A stretch of DNA of 22,316 nucleotides. Origin: DAITPV01 sp050692555 (GTDB lineage Bacteria; Actinomycetota; UBA4738; CALAEC01). The notes below the pieces were generated by a model. That model worked only from the letters and a program-made list of their open reading frames with translations, did no database searches and was not told the DNA's origin. Below, piece by piece: positions 14,424-21,450 of the stretch (its first letter is position 1; each line of letters starts with the position of its first letter). The stretch spans positions 1 to 22,316 of the forward strand of contig JBOGVS010000045.1 in the NCBI GenBank assembly GCA_050692555.1. Direction: 5' to 3'. Both the position numbers and the translations under genes were made by a program.

Positions 14424-15310
14424 TGGCCCCCGCGACCCTGACCCGCGCCGAAGCCGAGGGGGGACCCGGAGGTGACCGGGCCGGACGCCTTGGCCAGCGG
14501 CTCCGGTTGGGTGCCCGTCTCTCGGGCCTGGCCCTGCGCCTCACGGTGATCGCGTCGTTCGGCATCGTGTGGCAGATCGTCACCACCCTCTGGGAGACCG
14601 TGTACTTCCCTCCGCCGACGGAGATCCTCGCGGACGTCTACGAGACCTGGCTTACCGGCCCGGCGAGCCACCTGTTCCTGTCCGATGCCGTGTTCGAAGA
14701 CATCGTCCCCAGTCTGGTCCGGCTCCTCTCCGGCTGGCTGATCGCCGTCGTCGCCGGCGTCTTGCTCGGGTACGCGATCGGCCGCGTCCGCGGCGTTGGA
14801 GATTTCTTGGATCCGATCGTTCAGTTCGCCCGGGCCATCCCACCACCTGCGCTCATCCCGCTGTCCATCGTCCTGTTGGGGATCGGGGATGCCATGAAGG
14901 TGGCGCTGATCGCGTTTGGAGTGGTCTGGCCGATCCTCCTGAACACGATCGACGGCGTGAGGTCCGTGGAGCCGCAGCAGCTCGAGACGGCTCGGGTCTT
15001 CCACCTGAGGAGGATCCGCCGGATCACTCGCATCATCCTCCCGGCGGCCTCGCCCAAGATCTTCGCCGGCCTGCGGATCAGCCTGTCGATCGCCGTCATC
15101 CTCATGGTGGTCTCCGAGATGGTGGCCGCGACGGAAGGGATCGGCTTCTTCGTCCTCCAGGCCCAGCGGTCGTTCCGGATCCTGGACATGTGGGCCGGCA
15201 TCCTGCTGTTGGGCGTCCTGGGCTACGGACTGAACGCGGCCCTCCTTGGGGTCGAGGCCCGCGTCCTCCGGTGGCACCGCGGAGCGTACGGGGAAGAGGC
15301 GGGCGTATGA
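14423..15310 (+). CDS. ABC transporter permease (SsuC/TauC type), second of two
   Basis: 295 residues from the ATG at 14423, which overlaps the preceding TGA. After a hydrophilic Gly/Arg-rich tail of about 30 residues there are six predicted helices. Y-F-P-P-P-T-E-I-L, F-A-R-A-I-P-P-P-A-L-I-P-L-S and the coupling loop L-E-T-A-R-V-F-H-L-R-R-I (about 192-203) match the same family as its neighbour, but the two proteins differ clearly along their length, so this is an old paralogue and not a recent duplication. An in-frame upstream extension exists but runs into the first permease and is not needed. Its stop overlaps the ATPase start (ATGA). Confidence 0.88.
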   Translation: MAPATLTRAEAEGGPGGDRAGRLGQRLRLGARLSGLALRLTVIASFGIVWQIVTTLWETVYFPPPTEILADVYETWLTGPASHLFLSDAVFEDIVPSLVRLLSGWLIAVVAGVLLGYAIGRVRGVGDFLDPIVQFARAIPPPALIPLSIVLLGIGDAMKVALIAFGVVWPILLNTIDGVRSVEPQQLETARVFHLRRIRRITRIILPAASPKIFAGLRISLSIAVILMVVSEMVAATEGIGFFVLQAQRSFRILDMWAGILLLGVLGYGLNAALLGVEARVLRWHRGAYGEEAGV

Positions 15311-16185
15311 GCGCAGGCGGCGCGGCCTCGCCCGTTCTCCTGCTGGTTGAGGATCTCCGGCACGTCTACGGGTCCGGGCGAAGCGCGCACACGGCGATCG
15401 AGAGCGTCGGGTTCGACGTGAAGGGCGGGGAGTTCCTGTCGATCGTCGGTCCTTCCGGGTGCGGGAAGACCACACTGCTGCGGTGCGTGTCCGGACTCAT
15501 CCACCCGACGTCGGGGTCGGTGAAGCTCGAGAACGACGAGGTCCGCGACGTGCCTCGAGAGCTGGCCATCGTGTTCCAGGACTACAGCCGATCGCTGTAC
15601 CCCTGGATGACCGTGCGAAGGAACGTTCGGTTTCCGCTCTCGCGGCGCGGGGTCACGAACGAGCAGAGGGAGGGACTGGTTCAGGAGAGCCTGGCTGCCG
15701 TCGGCCTGAAGGACGCGGCCGACAAGTACCCGTGGCAGTTGTCGGGCGGGATGCAGCAACGGGTGGCCATCGCCCGGTCGCTGGCGTACCGTCCGGAGAT
15801 CCTGCTCATGGACGAGCCGTTCGCGTCGGTCGATGCGCAGACCCGGGCAGAGCTCGAGGACCTCGTCCTCCGCGTGTGGGACCAGTTCGGTATGACCATC
15901 CTGTTCGTGACCCACGACATCGACGAGAGCGTCTACCTCTCCGACCGGGTGCTGGTGCTCTCTCCTTCACCCGCACAGGTGGTGACCGTGATGGAGACGC
16001 TCCTTCCCCGTCCCCGCGATCAGATCGAGACCAGAGCCAGCGACGAGTTCGTGCGGCTCCGGTCCGAGGTGGCCAGGTTGATCCGCTCCCGCGCCGGGTC
16101 TTCTCCCACGGGCCAGGGATCCTCCAAGAGTCCCACCGGAGACGCTTTCACTCCTCGATTGAGGGAGACGAACGCGAACCCCTGA
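15307..16185 (+). CDS. ABC transporter ATP-binding protein (SsuB/TauB type)
   Basis: 292 residues. Walker A G-P-S-G-C-G-K-T-T (48-56), Q-loop V-F-Q-D-Y-S (about 92-97), signature L-S-G-G-M-Q-Q-R (about 143-150), Walker B L-L-M-D-E-P, D-loop S-V-D-A and H-loop T-H-D are all intact. The Q-loop region S-L-Y-P-W-M-T-V is typical of the nitrate/sulfonate/taurine class. It powers the two permeases from the cytoplasmic face. The ATG at 15307 overlaps the permease stop (ATGA). The last 40 residues are Ser/Pro/Arg-rich and go beyond the family's usual end. It closes the long plus-strand run that starts at 8690 and meets the small minus-strand gene after 24 bases, where the sequence holds repeated GCCGGC but no clear terminator. 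Confidence 0.95.
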   Translation: MSAGGAASPVLLLVEDLRHVYGSGRSAHTAIESVGFDVKGGEFLSIVGPSGCGKTTLLRCVSGLIHPTSGSVKLENDEVRDVPRELAIVFQDYSRSLYPWMTVRRNVRFPLSRRGVTNEQREGLVQESLAAVGLKDAADKYPWQLSGGMQQRVAIARSLAYRPEILLMDEPFASVDAQTRAELEDLVLRVWDQFGMTILFVTHDIDESVYLSDRVLVLSPSPAQVVTVMETLLPRPRDQIETRASDEFVRLRSEVARLIRSRAGSSPTGQGSSKSPTGDAFTPRLRETNANP

Positions 16186-16209
16186 GGACCTTCGGGCCGG
16201 CGGGCCGGC

Positions 16210-16488
16210 TCAGGCGTCTGTGGACGTGTCGCCGTTCATCGAGAGGAGGTCGGACAGCGACCTCGTGTCGGTCGGGTCACCCGGACCATACGGCGTCTCC
16301 AGCAGGCGGGAGAACGTCGTCTCGTCCTGCCAGGTCAGGCTCTCGAGCTCGAGGGGGTCGAGGAGGATCGCGTGGCCGAGCTTGGGGGAGATGATCTCCA
16401 GACGCTCGCCGTTCCGGGTCCGATTCTTGCGAACCCTGATGGTCGTGAACTCATTGCTGATGGTCACCCACGAATCCTTTTCGGTCAT
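16210..16488 (-). CDS. Small protein linked to the ring-hydroxylating dioxygenase
   Basis: 92 residues from the ATG at 16488, chosen because AGGAGCGGAG precedes it and the longer frame runs back into the beta-subunit gene. It reads W-V-T-I-S-N-E-F-T-T-I-R-V-R-K, then N-G-E-R-L-E-I-I-S-P and I-L-L-D-P-L-E-L-E-S-L-T-W-Q, an all-beta-looking small domain followed by a short acidic tail. No cofactor motif is present. I recall similar ~90-residue proteins beside dioxygenase genes in Actinobacteria, sometimes labelled dihydrodiol dehydrogenase although far too short for that enzyme; I do not adopt that label. It starts 8 bases after the beta-subunit stop, so it is the third gene of the dioxygenase operon, and it could be an assembly or stability factor (inference). 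Confidence 0.7.
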   Translation of the reverse strand: MTEKDSWVTISNEFTTIRVRKNRTRNGERLEIISPKLGHAILLDPLELESLTWQDETTFSRLLETPYGPGDPTDTRSLSDLLSMNGDTSTDA

Positions 16489-16496
16489 CTCCGCTC

Positions 16497-17012
16497 CTAG
16501 AAGAAGAAGCTCAGGTTCAGCGTCGGAAGCGTGGTGTTGTCCAGGATGACATCCCGTTTCGCCAGCTTCCATGCCCCGTCCACCTGCCGCAACACGTCCA
16601 GCCGCTCTGCGGAGAGCAGGTCGTACGTCGGCTTGTCCCACCGACTGCGGTAGACGAGGACGTTCGAGCGTACGGCCACCTCCCCCTGCCGCTCGGGCAC
16701 CTCATCCACCCGCACGTTCGAGACGAAGTGCCTGATTCGCGAGGGAGGATCCTCGGCCCACGCAAACCCCGTTTCGAGCCGCTCCACCCGCATCTCCAGT
16801 GATGTGTGGTCCTCGTCGAGGTGGTACATGTTCTCCACGACCCCGCTGACGCTTCCTTCACCGCTGCGCTCCTTGACGATACGGATGGGGACGCGGTACC
16901 GGACGTCGTCGGTGAGGAGGCCGAGCCATTCCCGAAGGCGCCCGCTGTCCAAGAGCTCGGCCTCGAGGGAGAGGAACTCGGTGATGTCGCCTGTGATGTT
17001 CTCCGTCTTCAC
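16497..17012 (-). CDS. Ring-hydroxylating dioxygenase beta subunit
   Basis: 171 residues, the usual length. The NTF2/SnoaL-like cone fold is visible in the order helix (F-L-S-L-E-A-E-L-L-D-S-G-R-L-R-E-W-L), strand D-D-V-R-Y-R-V-P, then H-L-D-E-D-H-T-S-L, R-I-R-H-F-V-S-N-V and the C-terminal strands ending in W-K-L-A-K-R-D-V-I-L-D. These are hallmarks of the beta subunits of biphenyl/benzoate/naphthalene dioxygenases. It has no cofactor and supports the alpha3beta3 hexamer. The GTG at 17012 lies 12 bases past the alpha stop, with AGGAGG across that stop and AAGGAC closer in. The partner alpha gene is damaged (next entry). Confidence 0.9.
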   Translation of the reverse strand: MKTENITGDITEFLSLEAELLDSGRLREWLGLLTDDVRYRVPIRIVKERSGEGSVSGVVENMYHLDEDHTSLEMRVERLETGFAWAEDPPSRIRHFVSNVRVDEVPERQGEVAVRSNVLVYRSRWDKPTYDLLSAERLDVLRQVDGAWKLAKRDVILDNTTLPTLNLSFFF

Positions 17013-17024
17013 GACGCGTCCTTC

Positions 17025-18377
17025 TTACTCCTCCTGCATCAGCTCCAGCCACCGGACGTAGAAGTTCCGGAGGCTGGCGTCGATGAAGTTCACGGGGTAG
17101 GCAACGCCCGGTCCCGGCCAATCCGGGTCGATCTCGCGGTGCATGCCCATCTGGTAGTTGACCCGCTGCTTGCGACCCATGAACGTGCCCGCGTTGCGAG
17201 CGATGTGGGTCCAGATCTCCGTGTCGTCCTGCTCGAACGTGCCGGAGGAGCCGAACGAACGAAGGTAAGACCAGGAACTCAGTTGCTTGAAATCCTCGGG
17301 GGCATCACGTTCCACCAGGAACCAGGAGAAGATCTCGATCTTGCCGGGCCCCATCGGGTTCCACACCCGGAAGGTGAGCATGGGGACGTGGCCCTCGTAT
17401 TTGTGGTGCGGCCGCCGGATCGGGTTGTGGATCGACAGGTTGGGGAACACCGTTGCCAAGCTGATCCGAGTCTGTTTCGCCACCTCGTACTGCTCCTTGG
17501 TGGGGATGGAGGATCTGGCCCGTTCAACCATGTCCTCGGGGTACCCCCAGAACGGCGGCAGCGGCACTCCGGGAGGAGCGCCGATCAGCATGGCCCCGTG
17601 GCCCTTGTCCGGGACGTAGATCTGCTCGCCGTACATCGCGTACTTGGGATCTCTCGGCGCCTGCCCCAGCTCCACCATCGATCGGTGGGTCATCAGCGTG
17701 TGGTAGGAGTCGCCGATGAAGTTCTCGCCCGCCGTCTTCCAGTCGACGCTGGCGACCCAGCGCTGGGGAGCGCCGATCACCTCCAGGCCCGCGGGACTAC
17801 GGAGCGTGAAGAGGTCGAGGTACCAGCGGATGTCACCCAGCCAGTCGGCAAGCGGCGGTCCCTCTTCGTTCAGGGTCCCGAAGATCAAGCCGTTGTAGGT
17901 GTCGAGGCGCGGGATCCGCTGCAGACCAAGCCGACTTTGTCGAGCGCATCCCCGTAGGCCTCGCGCTGAACGGGAACGCCGACCAGGCTCGCATCGTTCC
18001 GGTAGGTCCAGCCGTGGTAGGGGCAGCGGAAGTTGCGACGCGTTTCCCATCTCGGATCGGCACACCTGCATCCCGCGGTGCCGGCACCGATTGAGGAGGG
18101 CCCTGACCGTTCCGTTCTCGTCTCGGACGACGATGAATGGGTTGTCGACGATGTACCGGACCACGTAGTCGCCCGGTTGGGGAACCTCGGACTCGTGGGC
18201 CAGGTACACCCACGACCGTGCGAAGATCTTGTCCCGCTCCAGCTCGAAGATGTCCGGATCGTTGAAGATGGCGGCCGGCACCTCACCCGACGGCAGCGTC
18301 TCGGCCATCTCATCGAGCACCTGGGAGGCACGCGAGGCCAGCCGCTCTGTTACCGGGGCCTCTTCGGGTCGGCTCAT
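17025..18377 (-). CDS. Rieske ring-hydroxylating dioxygenase alpha subunit, with two compensating frameshifts
   Basis: 450 codons without a stop. The first Rieske half is present: C98-R-H100 (N-R-C-R-H-R-G). The mononuclear iron site is present: D223 and H226 (G-D-S-Y-H), H231, and an Asp in F-E-Q-D-D (384/385). Between residues about 115 and 151 the frame is nonsense; the expected second Rieske half, C-P-Y-H-G-W-T-Y, with the following V-P-V-Q-R-E-A-Y, is read from another frame. One extra base near 18036-18041 and one missing G near 17926-17927 explain it. As written, the protein cannot bind a 2Fe-2S cluster. The family makes cis-dihydrodiols or hydroxylates aromatic acids using electrons from a ferredoxin/reductase, not found here. 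Which ring it attacks is unknown. The ATG at 18377 is preceded by GGTGAGG. It leads the alpha-beta-small protein operon, divergent from the MFS gene. Confidence 0.88.
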   Translation of the reverse strand: MSRPEEAPVTERLASRASQVLDEMAETLPSGEVPAAIFNDPDIFELERDKIFARSWVYLAHESEVPQPGDYVVRYIVDNPFIVVRDENGTVRALLNRCRHRGMQVCRSEMGNASQLPLPLPRLDLPERCEPGRRSRSARGLRGCARQSRLGLQRIPRLDTYNGLIFGTLNEEGPPLADWLGDIRWYLDLFTLRSPAGLEVIGAPQRWVASVDWKTAGENFIGDSYHTLMTHRSMVELGQAPRDPKYAMYGEQIYVPDKGHGAMLIGAPPGVPLPPFWGYPEDMVERARSSIPTKEQYEVAKQTRISLATVFPNLSIHNPIRRPHHKYEGHVPMLTFRVWNPMGPGKIEIFSWFLVERDAPEDFKQLSSWSYLRSFGSSGTFEQDDTEIWTHIARNAGTFMGRKQRVNYQMGMHREIDPDWPGPGVAYPVNFIDASLRNFYVRWLELMQEE

Positions 18378-18423
18378 GGCACCCTCACCCCTTCGTCGGG
18401 CTCCTCGACCTGTTCAGTGTGAG

Positions 18424-18430
18424 TGTATAC
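18424..18430. promoter_or_regulatory. Possible two-way -10 element between the dioxygenase and MFS genes
   Basis: GTATACC contains the self-complementary GTATAC. Read rightwards, TATACC (18425-18430) lies nine bases before the ATG at 18440, which suits a leaderless MFS transcript. Read leftwards, TATACA (18428-18423) can serve the dioxygenase operon about 45 bases ahead of its ATG. No strong -35 box is seen for either. Confidence 0.4.
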
Positions 18431-18431
18431 C

Positions 18432-18446
18432 TGCCCAGTATGGGCA
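18432..18446. promoter_or_regulatory. 15-base palindromic operator-like site at the MFS start codon
   Basis: TGCCCAGTATGGGCA is a perfect palindrome (six bases each side of GTA). It covers the MFS start codon (ATG at 18440) and lies where the -35 box of the leftward dioxygenase promoter would be, so one bound regulator could control both. Its layout (6-3-6) is the same as the GTTCG sites, but the bases differ, which suggests a different regulator. Confidence 0.5.
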
Positions 18447-19621
18447 CTCGCCGTCAATCGTCCGAGAACGCGCGCCTCGGAAGGCTCCGGGTCTTCGTCC
18501 TCCTGTGGCTCACCGGGTTCAGCATCCGGGTGACGTTGCTGGCTGTGCCACCGCTCCTTCCCCGGATCGCCCAAGATCTCCAGCTCACGAACACGGAGGT
18601 GGCCGCCCTCACAACGCTGCCACTGCTCCTGTTCAGCGTGGCCGCCACGCTGGGGTCCGGGGTCGTGTGGCTCGCCGGCGCCCGGAGGACGGTGGTGGCC
18701 GGGCTGCTGCTGGCCGGCGCCGCAGCCGCGCTCAGAGGCACGGCGTCGTCGACCGTGGCCCTGTTCGTGTTCACGTTGCTGATGGGACTGGGGATCGCCG
18801 CCGTCCAGCCCGCGGTCCCGTCGCTGGTCCGGGCGTGGGTCCCCCGATCCATCGGGCGGGCCACCGCCGTCTACGTCAACGGCATCCTGGTGTCCGAAGC
18901 GGCAGCCGCCTCGCTCACCCTTCCCGTCGTGCTCCCGGCCCTCGGCACATGGGAGCTCGCATTGGCCGTGTGGGCGATCCCGGTGATCGTGACCGCCGTG
19001 CTCGTCTCGACCCTGGCCGAGAAGAAGGAACCCCAGGCTGCGGTGGATGCTTCACGGTGGGTGCCGGCGTGGTTGGAGGGGCGGACGTGGCGCCTGGGAC
19101 TGTTCCAGGCCTCGGGGTCGGTGGCGTACTTTGCTTCGAACGCCGTCATTCCGGTCTACTTGCTTGCTCAGGACCGACCGGACCTCATCGGCTGGACGCT
19201 GGCCTCGCTCAACGTTTCCCAGCTCCTGGCATCGATCCTGGTCGCGGTGCTCCCTGTCAACATCGTCACGGACACGCCGGCCCGCGTCATAGCAGGAGTA
19301 GCCGTGGCCGGAGCGGCGGCGGGACTGGTTGGATCCCCGGGTCTGGCCGTGCTGTGGGGCGGGATCATCGGGCTCGGATCGGCGTTCATCTTCACCGTGT
19401 CCCTGGCGCTCCCCGCACTCCTGGCCCGGGGCCGAGAGGTGGCTCGGCTCTCGGCGGGGATGTTCACCATCGGCTACGCGCTGGCCTTCCTGATCCCGCT
19501 GGCCGGTGGAGCCCTGTGGGACGCCACCGGGTCCGCCTGGACCGCGCTGGCCCCGGTGATCGTGGCCGGCCTGGGAGCGATCGTCGTCGGGGGAGAGCCG
19601 ACCGCTCGAGGGGCCGAGTGA
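18440..19621 (+). CDS. MFS transporter (CynX/NimT-like)
   Basis: 393 residues with about twelve hydrophobic helices in two halves and a central hydrophilic loop (L-A-E-K-K-E-P-Q-A-A-V-D, about 190-201). The motif L-R-G-T-A-S-S in helix 3-4 and F-S-I-R-V-T-L-L-A-V-P-P-L-L-P-R-I in helix 1 fit the cyanate/NimT branch of the major facilitator superfamily. These are proton-linked importers or exporters of small organic anions. Lying between a ring-hydroxylating dioxygenase and an intradiol dioxygenase, it may move an aromatic acid or expel an intermediate (inference). I favour the ATG at 18440 over a GTG at 18419: neither has a ribosome-binding site, but a -10-like TATACC sits nine bases before the ATG, consistent with leaderless initiation. 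It converges on the next gene with an 18-base gap. Confidence 0.85.
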   Translation: MGTRRQSSENARLGRLRVFVLLWLTGFSIRVTLLAVPPLLPRIAQDLQLTNTEVAALTTLPLLLFSVAATLGSGVVWLAGARRTVVAGLLLAGAAAALRGTASSTVALFVFTLLMGLGIAAVQPAVPSLVRAWVPRSIGRATAVYVNGILVSEAAAASLTLPVVLPALGTWELALAVWAIPVIVTAVLVSTLAEKKEPQAAVDASRWVPAWLEGRTWRLGLFQASGSVAYFASNAVIPVYLLAQDRPDLIGWTLASLNVSQLLASILVAVLPVNIVTDTPARVIAGVAVAGAAAGLVGSPGLAVLWGGIIGLGSAFIFTVSLALPALLARGREVARLSAGMFTIGYALAFLIPLAGGALWDATGSAWTALAPVIVAGLGAIVVGGEPTARGAE

Positions 19622-19639
19622 GATCCGTCGGCGGCGGTC

Positions 19640-20434
19640 TCAGGATCGGGCGGGCCGAAGGGCGATGTCCGCGCGACAGGTGGCGTAGGGACGGCCCAGG
19701 TTCCGCTCATCGATCGACTCGTGCAGGTGAAGCGCCACCACGCTTGCCGGTTTCACGGAGTCGATGGAGTCGCTTTCGAGCCATGGGTCGCCCTCGAAAT
19801 ACATCATGGAGGTCATGGGAACGTGCCCGTCGGCGGAAGCCTTCATGTGGAGGTGGGCGGGCCGAAATGCATGGCGTCCCAGCAATCTCAGCAGCTCGCC
19901 GACGGGCCCGTCCTTGGGAATCTCGTACGGAGGCGGCTTCACGGTTCGGAACTCCAGGGTCCCGTCCTCGCCGGTCCTCATCCTCCCCCGAAGGTTGAAC
20001 TCGCCCAGCGTGGGGTCCTGGTTGTCGTAGAACCCGGCGTCGTTTGCCTGCCACACGTCGAGCAGGGCGCCGGAGAGCGGCCGGCCGTCGCCGGCGGAAA
20101 CGATATGGATTTCCACGAAAAGGGGTTCTCCCGGTTCGTCCGGCGGGCAGAGCGCATACGGAGGATCGAGCTTCGGCGCTCGCGGCTTGTAGAAGGGGCC
20201 CTCGACGTTGGCGGGGAGGCCCTCCGCCTCTTCGCCGTGAGTGATCCGTTCGACCAGGACCGAGAGATGGAGGACGTCCGAAAGCAGCTGGAACTCGTCG
20301 GCCTTACCCACCCGGGTCAGATAATCGAGGCCGGCGCGCAGCTCGTCCTCGGTGATCTGGAGATCCTCGACCGCGGTGGCCAGGGCGGCCACCAAACCCT
20401 CGGTGACCTTCTCGATCCGAGTATGTTCCGCCAT
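19640..20434 (-). CDS. Intradiol ring-cleavage dioxygenase (hydroxyquinol/catechol 1,2-dioxygenase class)
   Basis: 264 residues. An N-terminal helical dimerisation domain (about 1-70) is followed by V-E-G-P-F-Y (77-82) and the catalytic beta-sandwich. Fe(III) ligands: Y136 (G-F-Y-D-N-Q), Y170 (P-P-P-Y-E-I-P), H194 and H196, with R191 (F-R-P-A-H-L-H). The helical domain separates it from PcaGH. G-F-Y-D-x-Q and D-P-W-L-E-S-D look more like hydroxyquinol 1,2-dioxygenase than catechol 1,2-dioxygenase, which usually has G-x-Y-S, but the protein is about 25 residues shorter than typical hydroxyquinol enzymes. The product would be maleylacetate or cis,cis-muconate, both leading to 3-oxoadipate, the substrate of the divergent CoA-transferase. 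The ATG at 20434 has no clear ribosome-binding site. Confidence 0.88.
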   Translation of the reverse strand: MAEHTRIEKVTEGLVAALATAVEDLQITEDELRAGLDYLTRVGKADEFQLLSDVLHLSVLVERITHGEEAEGLPANVEGPFYKPRAPKLDPPYALCPPDEPGEPLFVEIHIVSAGDGRPLSGALLDVWQANDAGFYDNQDPTLGEFNLRGRMRTGEDGTLEFRTVKPPPYEIPKDGPVGELLRLLGRHAFRPAHLHMKASADGHVPMTSMMYFEGDPWLESDSIDSVKPASVVALHLHESIDERNLGRPYATCRADIALRPARS

Positions 20435-20439
20435 ACGGT

Positions 20440-20460
20440 ATCGTTCGTGTCTCGGACGAT
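20440..20460. promoter_or_regulatory. Imperfect palindrome between intradiol dioxygenase and CoA-transferase genes
   Basis: ATCGTTCG and CGGACGAT flank TGTCT, with seven of eight bases complementary. Its core, GTTCG-N5-CGGAC (20443-20457), differs by one base from the GTTCG-N5-CGAAC pattern at 6570 and 8631. It lies six bases upstream of the dioxygenase start and 64 bases upstream of the CoA-transferase start, a natural place for an operator serving both. Confidence 0.4.
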
Positions 20461-20523
20461 CGGGAGAGCAGCGCGCGCAACGCTACTCGCCGCGAAGTTC
20501 GGCTGTCAACGCCGGGGAGGGCC

Positions 20524-21450
20524 ATGAGCGACCCCTCGAAGGTCACCTCGATGCGCGATGCGATCCGGGACCTCGTCCATGACGGGGACACCGTGGCCAT
20601 CGAGGGGTTCACTCATCTGATCTGTTTCGCCGCGGGGCACGAGATCATCCGCCAGGGCCGCCGGGACCTCACGCTGTGCCGGCTGACCCCCGACGTCATC
20701 TACGACCAGATGGTGGCAGCCGGGGTCGCCGGTCGCCTGGTCTTCTCGTGGCTGGGGAACCCCGGAGTGGGCTCGCTCCACGCGGTGCGGCGGCGGGTGG
20801 AGGGGAAGGAGAACCCGCCCCTCGAGCTGGAGGAGTACTCGCACTTCGGCATGGTGTGCCGGTACGTGGCCGGAGCGTCACGGCTCCCGTTCTTCCCGCT
20901 CCGGAGCTATGACCAGAGCGACCTGCCGAAGGCCAATCCCCGGATCGTCCCGATGCGCAGCCCCTACGATCCCGAGGAGGAGGTGTATGCGGTGCCGCCG
21001 CTGAATCCGGACGTCACGGTGGTCCACACCCAGCGGGCAGATCAGGAAGGCAACGCCCAGATCTGGGGGCTGCTGGGATGCCAGCGGGAAGCGGCCTTCG
21101 CCGCGAAGCGGGTGATCGTGGTCTGTGAGGAACTGGTGGACGGATCGGTGGTTCGGGCCGACCCCAACCGGACGGTGGTCCCCGGGCTCATCGTGGATGC
21201 CGTCGTCGTGGCCCCGCGCGGATGTCACCCCTCGTACGCCCAGGGGTACTACGACCGGGACAACCGGTTCTATCGCGACTGGGATGCCATCACTCGGGAC
21301 CCCGAGCGCTTGGAGGCCTGGCTTCGCGAGTGGGTCTATGGCGTGGACTCGCCCCAGGAGTACGCGGAGAAGCTGGGTGCGGAGCGATGGAAGTCACTGG
21401 ATGCCGGCGACGCCTGGTCGGGGCAGGTGAACTACGGAAGCTATGCCTGA
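20524..21450 (+). CDS. catI: 3-oxoadipate CoA-transferase subunit A (CatI type)
   Basis: 308 residues of the type I CoA-transferase alpha family. V-A-I-E-G-F-T-H-L-I (24-33), G-N-P-G-V-G-S-L-H (78-86), V-A-G-A-S-R-L-P-F, N-P-D-V-T-V-V-H-T-Q-R-A-D and G-Y-Y-D-R-D-N-R-F-Y match, as I recall it, CatI of Pseudomonas knackmussii B13, which moves CoA from succinyl-CoA to 3-oxoadipate. This group is distinct from the shorter PcaI and resembles glutaconate CoA-transferase subunit A, the main alternative. The C-terminus (about 30 residues after E-Y-A-E-K-L-G) is longer than in CatI. The ATG at 20524 follows GGGGAGGG. The end overlaps subunit B by eight bases. The reaction is the entry to the last steps of the ortho-cleavage pathways encoded upstream. 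Confidence 0.88.
   Translation: MSDPSKVTSMRDAIRDLVHDGDTVAIEGFTHLICFAAGHEIIRQGRRDLTLCRLTPDVIYDQMVAAGVAGRLVFSWLGNPGVGSLHAVRRRVEGKENPPLELEEYSHFGMVCRYVAGASRLPFFPLRSYDQSDLPKANPRIVPMRSPYDPEEEVYAVPPLNPDVTVVHTQRADQEGNAQIWGLLGCQREAAFAAKRVIVVCEELVDGSVVRADPNRTVVPGLIVDAVVVAPRGCHPSYAQGYYDRDNRFYRDWDAITRDPERLEAWLREWVYGVDSPQEYAEKLGAERWKSLDAGDAWSGQVNYGSYA

Noticed and set aside
13623..15310. Recent duplication of the permease gene
   Set aside because: The two permeases share only family-level motifs and differ along their whole length, so any duplication is old.
18229..19998. 589-codon open frame on the plus strand
   Set aside because: It overlaps the MFS gene in another frame and the antisense of two other genes. 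The translation is Arg/Gly/Pro-rich low-complexity sequence.
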